DNA from: Nocardia coubleae NBRC 108252
Lineage (GTDB): Bacteria > Actinomycetota > Actinomycetes > Mycobacteriales > Mycobacteriaceae
Length of the DNA: 64,000 nucleotides
Direction of reading: 5' to 3'
Assembly (NCBI RefSeq): GCF_001612805.1
Contig: NZ_BDBD01000008.1
Coordinates: forward strand, 124,001 to 188,000
This document shows positions 16,475 through 24,621 of the stretch, one piece after another. The translations under genes were made by a program, and so were the position numbers. Below the pieces are notes generated by a model. The model was not told the origin of the DNA, did no database searches, and was given only the letters and a program-made list of their open reading frames with translations. How positions within the stretch are numbered: the stretch's first letter is position 1; every line of letters starts with the position of its first letter.

Positions 16475-17475
16475 GTCGCCGAGGACGCAGCGCGGCCAGC
16501 TACGACGAATCCGATGTGCGGGTTCGTCCCGGCAAGGCCTCCTCCCGCCCGCGCACCAAGACCCGGCCGCAGCACAACGACGCCGAGGACGCCATGGTCG
16601 TCGCGGTCGACCGGGGCCGGTGGGGGTGTGTTCTCGACGGTGACCCCGACCGGCGCATCGTCGCCATGCGGGCTCGTGAGCTCGGCCGCACCCCGATCGT
16701 CGTCGGCGACCGGGTGGGCGTCGTCGGTGATCTCACCGGCAAGCCCGACAGTCTTGCCCGGATAGTCCGGGTCGCCGATCGGCGAACGGTGTTGCGGCGC
16801 ACCGCCGACGACACCGATCCGTTCGAGCGGATCGTCGTCGCCAATGCCGAGCAGTTGTTCATCGTCGTCGCCCTGGCCGATCCGCCGCCGCGCACGGGTT
16901 TCGTGGAACGGACCATGGTCGCCGCGTATGCCGGTGGGCTGGAACCGATCCTGGTGCTCACCAAGCGTGATCTGGTGGCCGAGTCCGAATTCGCTTCGGC
17001 CTTCGAGGGTTTGGGCCTGAAGATCCTGTACGCGGGGATCGACGACCCCATCGAACCGGTGGTCGAGATCTTGCGCGACCGGCTCACCGCGCTCATCGGG
17101 CATTCCGGGGTCGGCAAGTCGACGATGGTGAATCGCCTTGTACCCGACGCCTATCGGGCGGTCGGCGAGGTGTCCGGCGTGGGTAAGGGCAAGCACACCT
17201 CCACCCAGTCGGTGGCGCTGCCGCTGCCCGGTGGTGGCTGGGTGATCGACACACCGGGCGTGCGGTCGTTCGGTCTGGCCCACATCACGCCCGACGACGT
17301 GATCGCCTCGTTCACCGATCTCGCCGACGCCATCGAGGACTGCCCGCGCGGCTGCACCCATCTCGGGCCGCCCGCCGACCCCGAATGCGCCCTCGATCAG
17401 CTGTCCGGTGTCGAGCGACGGGTCGCCGCGATCCGCCAGTTGCTCACCGCGCTGATCTCCAATGAGGCGTGGTAG
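16471..17475 (+). CDS. rsgA: Ribosome small-subunit-dependent GTPase A
   Basis: 334 residues if started at the CTG at 16471; 'aaggag' lies seven bases upstream and the CTGA overlaps the aroA stop. Homology with mycobacterial RsgA (Rv3228) extends upstream of the first GTG (16516), supporting the earlier start. OB-fold N-terminus, then a circularly permuted GTPase: G4 'TKRD', G1 'GHSGVGKST', G3 'DTPG', and a C-terminal zinc site '[17 protein letters not shown]'. Role: late 30S ribosome maturation. Confidence 0.93.
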   Translation: MSRRGRSAASYDESDVRVRPGKASSRPRTKTRPQHNDAEDAMVVAVDRGRWGCVLDGDPDRRIVAMRARELGRTPIVVGDRVGVVGDLTGKPDSLARIVRVADRRTVLRRTADDTDPFERIVVANAEQLFIVVALADPPPRTGFVERTMVAAYAGGLEPILVLTKRDLVAESEFASAFEGLGLKILYAGIDDPIEPVVEILRDRLTALIGHSGVGKSTMVNRLVPDAYRAVGEVSGVGKGKHTSTQSVALPLPGGGWVIDTPGVRSFGLAHITPDDVIASFTDLADAIEDCPRGCTHLGPPADPECALDQLSGVERRVAAIRQLLTALISNEAW

Positions 17476-17563
17476 CACTCGATCAGCGCGCGAATGGGTC
17501 TCGGTCGGATTGCGAATTCGACTCGCGTTCGCTCGCGTTCACGACTGCGACACTCCGCGCCGG

Positions 17564-17569
17564 TACGGT
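17564..17569 (+). promoter_or_regulatory. TACGGT -10 box of a leaderless transcript
   Basis: TACGGT followed by 7 nt and then ATG 17577. No ribosome binding site is present before the ATG. Confidence 0.45.
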
Positions 17570-17576
17570 CATGCCC

Positions 17577-17894
17577 ATGAAGCCACCGGCGATCGGATAT
17601 CTGCGCCGCGACATCTCGGGTGTCGCCCAGTCCTGGGACGAAACGCAGATCCGATCCCTAGCCGAACGCCTCGGTTACCGCTTCACCAAGACGGTGGCCT
17701 TCAGCGACCGCACCACCGATCCGCTCGGCCGCCTGCTCGACGTGGTCGCCGCGACCTCCGCCGCGGCCGTCGTCATGCCGAGCCTGGCCCACCTCGGTGA
17801 CGACTTCCCCCACACCCTCCTCGCCGCCTGCGACATCGTCACCGTCGCCCCCGAGGTGACCCACACCCGCACCGCCCCCGCCTTACCCGCCTAG
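17577..17894 (+). CDS. Small protein resembling the N-terminal fold of serine recombinases
   Basis: 105 residues starting 'MKPPAIGYLRRDISGV'. The opening strand 'IGYLRRD', the helix 'ETQIRSLAERLGYRF' and a later 'AAAVVMPSLAHLGDDF' follow the resolvase catalytic-domain layout, but the catalytic Ser after the first strand is not present and there is no DNA-binding domain, so recombinase activity is unlikely. ATG 17571 would add two residues. Function unknown; it stands alone after rsgA. Confidence 0.55.
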   Translation: MKPPAIGYLRRDISGVAQSWDETQIRSLAERLGYRFTKTVAFSDRTTDPLGRLLDVVAATSAAAVVMPSLAHLGDDFPHTLLAACDIVTVAPEVTHTRTAPALPA

Positions 17895-17976
17895 GAGACG
17901 AGCCGTCGCCGTCCGGCATCGCCACCGTCGACGTGCCCGTCACCACCGCCGTGCGGGGACCGGGAGCCTTCGCTGA

Positions 17977-19077
17977 TCAGATGAGCGGGCGGTAGCGGCC
18001 GTCGGGGTCGGTGGTGAGTCTGCCTCGCCGGGTCGAGAGGGTGAGGGCGGCTTCGATGCGGTCTTCGGCGATGCCGGTGCGTTCGTGGGCGAACTGGGTG
18101 AGGGTGGACCAGACGAGGTCGTCGAAGGTGGGGCGGTTGTGCTGGGCGACATGGGTTATCGCGTTGGCGATCTCCTCGCCGCAGATCGTCTCGATGGGGC
18201 GGGTGGTGCCGGGTGGGGTGAAGCGGAAGCCGCGCCAGGTGCCGGGGTCCACGTTGGACGGCCAGACGAAGACGCCGAGCGGAGTCGCGCGCACCAGCTC
18301 CTCGGGGACCTGACCGAGCACGCAGATCTGTTGTTTCTCGGAGGGTTTCGGCACGCCGAAGCGTTGGGCGACCAGTGTCACCAGGCGGCCACGTTCGATC
18401 GGGCCCTCGATGGCGATGAGCTCGCGGACCGCGTCACGCACCCGGACGGGGATGGTCGCGGCACTGTCGCGGTCGAGGTCGACGGGTGAACCGAGCACGC
18501 TGGTCGGTGCGCTCGCGTAGGGGATTCCGGTGGGCAGCCAGTGGTGGATGCTCCGGGTGCTCGTGACCCACTCGGGCGTCTGGGCGACGGTCGCCGCGAT
18601 CGGCGCCGAAGGCGGGGTGTAGGCGGCGTGCGGGAGCGGTTTCGGCGGCGTGACCGGAGGTTCGGGCCCGACGGGTGGCTGTGCGTCGGGTGCGTGGCCT
18701 GCCGGTGGCGACCCGAAATAGGAGGGACCCGAGGCGACCGGGCCGACGTGCGAGTGGCCGGGGACTACCTGCGCGGAACCCGAGCCGCCCGCATACGGGA
18801 TTCCCGCAAGCGGGGTGTGCCACGTTTGCCGAGGGTAGCCGCGCCTTTTATGACGGTCGCCGATGACGAGCTGCCAGATCGACACTCCCGCGAGCGCGCA
18901 CCCCGAGCCGAAGAACACCACGGCCAGGGTGATCTCGAACGGACTTCCGTTGCCGATTCCGGTGAAGTACCCGACGCTGCCGAGCAGCACCCCGAATGCC
19001 CCGGCCAGCAGCCCGACGACCCAGCCGATTCTGCCGACCCACTGCACGGCACGATCTCCACTTCCGACGGCCGACAC
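17977..19077 (-). CDS. Two-TM protein with C-terminal DUF3320-like domain
   Basis: 366 residues: two membrane segments (about 17-38 and 47-70), a Pro/Gly-rich linker (about 80-165) and a C-terminal ~150-residue domain. The latter, with 'VRELIAIEGPIERGRLVTLVAQRFG', 'GVFVWPS', 'TWRGFRFTP' and 'EEIANAITHV', has the pattern I know from DUF3320, a winged-helix-like domain usually attached to DUF4011/helicase proteins. It is the third gene of a same-strand run with a DNA methylase and a protein kinase (gap 56 bases to the kinase). Starts at GTG 19077. Function unknown; a membrane-tethered nucleic-acid sensor is one reading. Confidence 0.65.
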   Translation of the reverse strand: MSAVGSGDRAVQWVGRIGWVVGLLAGAFGVLLGSVGYFTGIGNGSPFEITLAVVFFGSGCALAGVSIWQLVIGDRHKRRGYPRQTWHTPLAGIPYAGGSGSAQVVPGHSHVGPVASGPSYFGSPPAGHAPDAQPPVGPEPPVTPPKPLPHAAYTPPSAPIAATVAQTPEWVTSTRSIHHWLPTGIPYASAPTSVLGSPVDLDRDSAATIPVRVRDAVRELIAIEGPIERGRLVTLVAQRFGVPKPSEKQQICVLGQVPEELVRATPLGVFVWPSNVDPGTWRGFRFTPPGTTRPIETICGEEIANAITHVAQHNRPTFDDLVWSTLTQFAHERTGIAEDRIEAALTLSTRRGRLTTDPDGRYRPLI

Positions 19078-19133
19078 CGTCCCCTGTCAGCGATGCGAGC
19101 AGCTTACTCCGCCGGGAATGCCCCGGACGCACC

Positions 19134-20702
19134 TCAGCAGCGGAGTTCGGCCGCCAGTGCTTCGATCTTCCGGCGCATCGGGTCGTCGGGTGGCCGTAGC
19201 ACCGCGAGGTCGTCCCGTAACCGGGCGACGAACCTCGCAGCCCGGGCGTGGTCGCCCGCGGCGGGCAGGTGCTCGGCGAGCGCGAGCCGGACCAGCAGCG
19301 CGTCGTCACCGAATTCGTTGTCTGCCGAACGTATTTCACCGAGCATCCGGTACAGCTCGTCGACCGCGGCCGCGGCGGTGAGCTCGCCGAGCGCGGCGCG
19401 GCAACCGATCGCGGCCACCCGCGCCCGCCTGCCCCTGGTGCCGGTCGGCTCCTCGATCGCTTCGACCCGCTGCCACTGCGCCAGCGCCCGGCGTTGTTCA
19501 CCGGAGTGCTCGAGCGCGGTGGCGATATCGCGGTGCAGGTCGCCCAGCTGCGGACTGTCGGGCCCGAAGCGTTGTTCGGCCTGATCGACGACGCCGAGCA
19601 GCACGTCGGCCGCCTGCGCGGCCCGGCCGAGCGCGAACAATTCGCGATACCGCGCGGCGGCCTCGGACAGACCGGTGGCGGCGGGCAGCTCGTGGGAAGG
19701 CTTGGGCGGCAGCGGTTCCACCACGGCGTCGGCGGGCGGATTGGGTCGGCGGAAGAGCCGCGTCGGGTCGGGATGGGTCCGCGAGGCGGGGTCCTCCGGT
19801 GCGCCCGGCGCGGGCAGGAACGGCAGCAGCCGCTCGTAGACGAGTTGCGCGCTCGACGGTCGCTGCGCCGGATCCTTGGCCAGCAGCTCGAGGACGAGCT
19901 GTTCGATCGGGGCCGGCACGTCCCGGCGCAGCGCGCGCAGCGGTGTCGGCGGGTCGGACAGGTGCCGGTTGTGGGTGTCGAACTCCGATCGGGCCTCGAA
20001 AACCCTTCGTCCGCTGAACATCTCGTGCATCACGCAGCCGAGCGCGTACAGGTCGGCGCGTGGACCCGCTTCCTGCCCGTTCACCAGCTCGGGCGGCATG
20101 TAAGCGGCGGTGCCGAGAACCGATCCGGTCCTGGTGATCCGCCCGGTGCTCCCGTCGAGCAGTGCCGCGATCCCGAAGTCGATCACCTTCACCGTGCCGT
20201 CTTGTGCGACAACGATATTGGCCGGTTTCAGGTCCCGGTGCACCACCGGCAGCACATGGGCATACGACAGCACCGTCGCGATCTGCGTGGCGATCGCGAC
20301 GGCCCAGCCGACCGGCAGTTCACCGATCTCGGCCAGATAGTCCCGCAGCGTCACGCCGTCGATGTGCTCCATCACCAGGTACACGCTGTCGGCCTGCGCG
20401 TCGAGCACGGCGTCGAACACCTGGGGCACGCCGTGATGCCTGATCCGGGCCGTCACCCTGGCCTCACGGCGGAACCGGGCGACGAACTCGTCGACCAGAT
20501 CGGCACGAGAGGCGAACTGGCGCACCGCGATCCGCTTCACGGCGACCGGCCGGTCGAGCACCGTGTCGTAGCCGGCCAGCACCTCCCCCATCCCACCGGC
20601 ACCGAGCACCCCGGTGATCTCGTACCGCCCGTCGACGATCTCGCCCACCACTACCCCCAGCTCGATACCGGTACCGGACGCCAGCACGATACTGCCCGGC
20701 AC
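19134..20702 (-). CDS. Soluble Ser/Thr protein kinase with helical C-terminal repeat region
   Basis: 522 residues from GTG 20702; GTG codons near 20654 are alternatives closer to the kinase domain. Kinase motifs are complete: 'GAGGMG' loop (34-39), Lys56 ('VAVKRI'), Glu80, 'HRDLKPAN' (155-162), 'DFGIA' (175-179) and 'MPPEL'. From about residue 340 the sequence is Ala/Leu-rich helical ('YRELFALGRAAQAADVLL'), like tetratricopeptide repeats. No transmembrane segment or extracellular domain, unlike most actinobacterial Pkn proteins. Sits 61 bases after a DNA methylase gene, same strand, and 56 bases before the DUF3320 protein. Confidence 0.88.
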   Translation of the reverse strand: MPGSIVLASGTGIELGVVVGEIVDGRYEITGVLGAGGMGEVLAGYDTVLDRPVAVKRIAVRQFASRADLVDEFVARFRREARVTARIRHHGVPQVFDAVLDAQADSVYLVMEHIDGVTLRDYLAEIGELPVGWAVAIATQIATVLSYAHVLPVVHRDLKPANIVVAQDGTVKVIDFGIAALLDGSTGRITRTGSVLGTAAYMPPELVNGQEAGPRADLYALGCVMHEMFSGRRVFEARSEFDTHNRHLSDPPTPLRALRRDVPAPIEQLVLELLAKDPAQRPSSAQLVYERLLPFLPAPGAPEDPASRTHPDPTRLFRRPNPPADAVVEPLPPKPSHELPAATGLSEAAARYRELFALGRAAQAADVLLGVVDQAEQRFGPDSPQLGDLHRDIATALEHSGEQRRALAQWQRVEAIEEPTGTRGRRARVAAIGCRAALGELTAAAAVDELYRMLGEIRSADNEFGDDALLVRLALAEHLPAAGDHARAARFVARLRDDLAVLRPPDDPMRRKIEALAAELRC

Positions 20703-20763
20703 CGATCGGCACCGCCTCGACTACTCTGCCGGGCCGGTAGCGATGTCGTCGGCGGCTCCTCGG

Positions 20764-22695
20764 CTACTTCGCCGGTGGCTCGAGCGCGCCCGCCGTCAGG
20801 CCGGTGGCGATGAGGTCCGCGGCGGTACGGGCGGCCTCGGCGGTGGTGCGGGCGCTCACCCGGAGTTGGTGCAGCCGGCGGAATGCCGCGCCGTAGCGTT
20901 GCTGTTCGGCGATCGGCAGCAGCGGGATGCGCAGGCGGGCGGGATCGAGGCGGATGGTGGTTGTGCCGAACATGGCGGCCGCGTTGTCGGGGCTGCCGAT
21001 GAAACCCGCGAAGAACCAGGGATCCACGCGGGCGGGATCGGTGCGGAAGACGAGCACGCCCGGCCCGGGAACAGCACCGATATCGGCGCCCTCGGCGACA
21101 CGGGCGCCCTGGGCGGCACCGTGGTCGTCGCGCAGCCGCGACACCAGGACATCGCCTTCTTCGATCGGCTCCCCCACCGGCGACCCGGGCGTCGTGATGC
21201 CCGACGGGTTGCGGCTGCCGAGCAGGTCGTGGCCCGTGAGCACCGGACGCGCGTCGTCGGCGGGGGCCGGGTCGGTGGTCGCGGTGACGATCCGCACCGC
21301 CTTACCGGCGATCAGGTTGCCGACCGCCACGTAACGCCAGTCGGTGCCGGGGGCCGAATCCCATTCGCGCACAGCCTCGGCCACCGCCCGCAGCTCGCCG
21401 AGGTGGTCGCCGAGCGCACCGATCGCGGTGTGCGCTGCGGCGGAGGCGTTGCCCGGGTCGACCGCCGCACGCACCTGACGGGCGGGCGTCAGATCCACAT
21501 CGTCGTCGAGGACATCCATCACCCGAACCACGGCGGTGACATCGGGGACGGTCGCGGCCTGCGCGTCACCGGCGTCGAACGCACGCCAGGACTCGACCAC
21601 CGTGGTCGCCAGGTGCTGCCAGTCCGGTTGGTCCCCGCGATTCGGCAGGCGGGTGGTGTCGGCGAACAGCAACGTGTCACCGGGACTACCGACACCGGAG
21701 CGGCGCAGCACCCACAGTTGCAGCCCCACCTGACGCGGCGTCGACGCGCCTGGCGGCAGCGCGATCACCGCGCGCAGGGCACCGGCCCGCAACAGTTCCA
21801 TGCGGATCCGCCGGCCGGAGGAGCGCGCCGCGACGGCGGGCGGCAGGAGAAGCACCGCGGTCGCGCCCGGGCGCAGGTGGGCGAGGGCGTGCTGCGCCCA
21901 GGCGAGTTCGGATTCACCGCGCGGGGGCACCGAATACACCCAGCGCGGGTCGAGTGCGAGCTCGTCGGCACCCCAATCACGTTGCGAGTAGGGCGGGTTC
22001 GAGATGACCGCATCGAATTCGGTCTCGGGAAAGGCGTCGGCGAGCAGGGCGTCACCGGCGCGGATGTCGGACTTCGCCTGCGGGACGAGGACGCCGAGCG
22101 CGGCCGCGGTGCGGCCGGCCTGCACCGGGAGGATGTCCTGCCCGTTCAGCTGCGTCGCGCCGATACGCGCGGCTTCGAGCAGGAGGGTGCCACCACCGCA
22201 GGCGGGATCGAGGACCGAACTCGGGGTGGGTGAGGTCGCGGCGGCGAGCAGGTCGGCCATGAGGGCCGCCACGGGCTGGTCGGTCGGGTAGACGCCGGTA
22301 CTCGGCCCGTCGAGGCCACGTTCGGACAGCACCGCGAGCGTCTGGGTGACGCCGACTTCGTCGATCGCCTCGCGGATGGCCTTGCGCACCGGATCGGCGG
22401 CTTTCGCACGTTTGTCGGCGACGAATGCCATGAGCGCGACGACCTCGTCGGGGGCGACCTCGGAGCGTAAGAGGGTGCGCAGCCGCTGCACCGGGGAATC
22501 GGCGGCGGTGACGCCGTGGCCGCGCAACCACTGCTGCACCTCGGCGAGGTCGAACAGCGGCCGTTTCTCCGAGCCTCCCGGTACGGGCGCGGGGAAGTCG
22601 GCGTGGCGGCGCCGCCAATTGCTGACGGTCGCACGAGTGACGCCTGCCAACCGCGAGATCTCGGCGGCGGCCACGGTGGGCGTCGAGTCTGGCAT
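20764..22695 (-). CDS. HTH-containing N6-adenine DNA methylase fused to a type I specificity-like region
   Basis: 643 residues from ATG 22695, with 'gaggaga' just upstream. Residues 10-60 form a MerR-like helix-turn-helix ('AEISRLAGVTRATVSNWRRR'). SAM motif I 'DPACGGGT' (163-170) and catalytic 'NPPY' (233-236) identify a type I (HsdM-like) adenine methylase. The last ~220 residues, with 'GDVLVSRLRDDHG' and 'RIPLLPIAEQQRYG', resemble a target-recognition (HsdS) half. No restriction subunit is adjacent. It heads a run with a protein kinase and a DUF3320 protein. Similar solitary methylases are common in actinomycetes. Confidence 0.85.
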   Translation of the reverse strand: MPDSTPTVAAAEISRLAGVTRATVSNWRRRHADFPAPVPGGSEKRPLFDLAEVQQWLRGHGVTAADSPVQRLRTLLRSEVAPDEVVALMAFVADKRAKAADPVRKAIREAIDEVGVTQTLAVLSERGLDGPSTGVYPTDQPVAALMADLLAAATSPTPSSVLDPACGGGTLLLEAARIGATQLNGQDILPVQAGRTAAALGVLVPQAKSDIRAGDALLADAFPETEFDAVISNPPYSQRDWGADELALDPRWVYSVPPRGESELAWAQHALAHLRPGATAVLLLPPAVAARSSGRRIRMELLRAGALRAVIALPPGASTPRQVGLQLWVLRRSGVGSPGDTLLFADTTRLPNRGDQPDWQHLATTVVESWRAFDAGDAQAATVPDVTAVVRVMDVLDDDVDLTPARQVRAAVDPGNASAAAHTAIGALGDHLGELRAVAEAVREWDSAPGTDWRYVAVGNLIAGKAVRIVTATTDPAPADDARPVLTGHDLLGSRNPSGITTPGSPVGEPIEEGDVLVSRLRDDHGAAQGARVAEGADIGAVPGPGVLVFRTDPARVDPWFFAGFIGSPDNAAAMFGTTTIRLDPARLRIPLLPIAEQQRYGAAFRRLHQLRVSARTTAEAARTAADLIATGLTAGALEPPAK

Positions 22696-23017
22696 GGGTC
22701 TCCTCTCGGCCCCCGGCCCTACCGGCCAGGTAGTCAAGGTCAAACCTTACATGGATTGGTTACTTATCCGTTCTGACGTACACATTCCCGATTCGTCAAT
22801 CTTGAAAACATTGTTGTTCTGTTGCCAATGGCGCCTGTTCGGTGTAGCGTCCTTCTCAACGGAGCGGCAACCGGCCTGGAACCGCTTCCGACGCGCAAAT
22901 CCCTTGCGCGGCAACACATTCATGCTGCGGCATCCAGCCGGGCAACCCATCCCCATGACGCCGGACAGTCCGTCCCGGCGCGATCACGCCTGACCTTTTC
23001 CAGACGAGGAGCCAGCC
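22696..23017. other. AT-richer intergenic region between divergent genes
   Basis: 322 bases with lower GC than its surroundings, especially 22740-22850. It holds the methylase promoter (minus) and a good plus-strand promoter at 22822-22850. No coding sequence was recognised. Confidence 0.6.
22822..22850 (+). promoter_or_regulatory. Candidate housekeeping promoter for the DUF4352 gene
   Basis: TTGCCA (22822-22827), 17 bases, TAGCGT (22845-22850). The transcript would have a leader of about 160 nt before ATG 23018. Confidence 0.55.
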
Positions 23018-23605
23018 ATGTCCCACCCCCAGCACACCAATCCCGGTGCCCCGCAGCAGCCCTACTACCCGCAGCCGCCGAAGAAGCGCAAGGTCTGGCC
23101 GTGGGTGCTCGGCGGCTTCCTGCTCGCGGTTCTGGCCCTCTTCGGCGGCTGCGTGGCCCTCATCGGCGGGGCCGCCAACGAGGTGGCCAAGAGCGAGCAG
23201 GCACGGTCGGTGGCCGCACCCGCGGGCACCGAGGTCCGCGACGGGAAGTTCGCGTTCACGGTGACGCAGGTCGACCCGCCGGTCCGCACGGTCGGCGACA
23301 ACCCGTACCTGCAGAAGACCGCCCAGGGCGAATTCGTGCTCGTGCACGTCGAGGTGACCAATGTCGGCGATGTGGCCCAGCAGTACTTCGGGGCGAATCA
23401 GAAACTGATCGACGCTCAGGGTCGCGAGTTCGCCAACGACACCTCCGCGGAGATCAATGTCAACGACGAGCTCGTCGCCGAGATCAATCCGGGCAACAAG
23501 ATCTCGATGGTCCTGGTGTTCGACGTGCCGACCGGCACCGACCCGGCGGCGGTCGAATTCCACGACTCGGCCTTTTCCAACGGTGCGCGGGTAGCGCTGA
23601 AGTAA
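23018..23605 (+). CDS. Membrane-anchored DUF4352-type protein
   Basis: 195 residues: Pro/Gln-rich cytosolic N-terminus, basic 'PKKRKVW', one membrane segment (about 28-52, ending in 'GGCVALIGG'), then an extracytoplasmic immunoglobulin-like domain with 'FVLVHVEVTNVGD' and 'GREFANDTSAEIN', the pattern of DUF4352 (telomeric-repeat-factor-like fold). Cys in the hydrophobic segment is not a standard lipobox. Start has 'gaggag' upstream. Function unknown; such domains often occur on cell-surface proteins in actinomycetes. Followed by a strong hairpin. Confidence 0.7.
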   Translation: MSHPQHTNPGAPQQPYYPQPPKKRKVWPWVLGGFLLAVLALFGGCVALIGGAANEVAKSEQARSVAAPAGTEVRDGKFAFTVTQVDPPVRTVGDNPYLQKTAQGEFVLVHVEVTNVGDVAQQYFGANQKLIDAQGREFANDTSAEINVNDELVAEINPGNKISMVLVFDVPTGTDPAAVEFHDSAFSNGARVALK

Positions 23606-23614
23606 GCGATCACC

Positions 23615-23653
23615 CGGCTCGGTGCCCGGCGGTATCCGCCGGGCACCGAGCCG
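23615..23653 (+). terminator. Hairpin terminator after the DUF4352 gene
   Basis: cggctcggtgcccggcgg (23615-23632) pairs perfectly with ccgccgggcaccgagccg (23636-23653) around a tat loop; 18 pairs, no U-run. Confidence 0.85.
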
Positions 23654-23668
23654 TGCGCGTACGGGAAA

Positions 23669-24121
23669 ATGCGGGGCATGACCACTGACGACGGGCGACC
23701 CGGACCGCCGATTATGAGCCCGAGCATCCTGGTGATCACCCTGTGCCGGCGGGTGGAGGCGGCACTGGGAGCGGGGCTGGCGCCGTTGGATCTGACGGTG
23801 GCGCGGCTGGGGCTGCTCGGGCATATCAACGGTGTGCCGGGGGCCTCGTTCAGCGAGCTGGCGCGGATGTCGGGGACCAGCGTGCAGAGCGTGCACACCT
23901 CGGTGAAGGCGCTGGTCGGTGCCGGGTTGGTGCGAGACCGGACCGCGCGGGCGGGGTCGGCATCGACCATCGAACTCACCGAAGACGGGGTCCGCTTGCT
24001 GGCGGCGGCACGAGAAGTGGTGTCGCAGGTCGATATTCAGCTCTTCGGCCCCGAGGCGGATCCGATCCAGCGACAGGTGGGCGCGGCGATTCTCCAGGCA
24101 TTCTCGGGCGCCTCGCCCTAG
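23669..24121 (+). CDS. MarR-family transcriptional regulator
   Basis: 150 residues. A winged helix with 'SFSELARMSGTSVQSVHTSVKALVGAGLV' (recognition helix) and wing 'RAGSASTIELTEDGVRLL' is typical MarR. ATG 23669 or ATG 23678 could be the start. The gene ends 63 bases before a small membrane protein gene, and that gap contains two inverted repeats, so the regulator probably controls the membrane protein. Ligand unknown. Confidence 0.8.
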   Translation: MRGMTTDDGRPGPPIMSPSILVITLCRRVEAALGAGLAPLDLTVARLGLLGHINGVPGASFSELARMSGTSVQSVHTSVKALVGAGLVRDRTARAGSASTIELTEDGVRLLAAAREVVSQVDIQLFGPEADPIQRQVGAAILQAFSGASP

Positions 24122-24125
24122 CACT

Positions 24126-24169
24126 TTCAACAACTATGAAGGTTGCGCTACGCTTCAAGCATGTTGAAG
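24126..24169 (+). promoter_or_regulatory. Probable MarR operator and promoter
   Basis: cttcaa-gcatg-ttgaag at 24153-24169 is a perfect 6-5-6 inverted repeat; a weaker ttca-N7-tgaa lies at 24126-24140. A TACGCT -10-like box (24149-24154) abuts the first, so binding would block transcription of the downstream membrane protein gene. Confidence 0.65.
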
Positions 24170-24183
24170 GCTGGAGGTCGGTA

Positions 24184-24621
24184 GTGGAACATTTCTTGCT
24201 GTCGGTGCATGTGCTCGCGGGCATCGTTTTCGTCGGTGGCTCGGCGGTCGCCACCAGTCTTTTCCCGCGCTACGCGCCGATCGCCGCGCCAGAACCCGAT
24301 TCGGTGCGCAGCCGGTCGGTGGCCGTCGCGATGCACCGCATCACCGGCAACTACGCGAAGCTGGCGATCATCGTGCCGGCGGTCGGGATCATCCTGGCCA
24401 CCATCCAGGGGCGGATGAACGAAATCTGGATCACCTCGGCCATGATCACCACGGCCATCGCGGGCGGCCTGCTCGCGGTGCAGATCCATCCGATGCAACG
24501 GCAGGCACTCGACGAGCCCGACGACGGCAAACGCCTGCGGATGCTGTCGATGCTGGCAGGGATCTACAACCTGCTGTGGACGGCGGTCGTCGTGCTCATG
24601 ATCGTGCGCCCGGGCGGCTGA
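24184..24621 (+). CDS. Four-helix integral membrane protein (DUF2269-like)
   Basis: 145 residues from GTG 24184, chosen because 'ggagg' lies six bases upstream; an ATG at 24136 would add a non-hydrophobic lead that covers the operator. It has four hydrophobic segments: 'LLSVHVLAGIVFVGGSAVA', a second at about 55-75, a third at about 80-98, and 'LLWTAVVVLMIV'. The His in the first helix is the type seen in DUF2269/CopD-like proteins. Probably repressed by the adjacent MarR regulator. Its 3' end overlaps the convergent PfpI-like gene by 26 bases. Confidence 0.65.
   Translation: MEHFLLSVHVLAGIVFVGGSAVATSLFPRYAPIAAPEPDSVRSRSVAVAMHRITGNYAKLAIIVPAVGIILATIQGRMNEIWITSAMITTAIAGGLLAVQIHPMQRQALDEPDDGKRLRMLSMLAGIYNLLWTAVVVLMIVRPGG

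Noticed and set aside
17577..17894. Site-specific recombinase marking a mobile element
   Set aside because: Only a partial fold, without the catalytic Ser and DNA-binding part; no attachment repeats seen.
17977..22695. Calling the methylase-kinase run a complete Pgl or BREX system
   Set aside because: No PglY-type ATPase, PglZ phosphatase or BrxC/BrxA/BrxB homologue is visible nearby.
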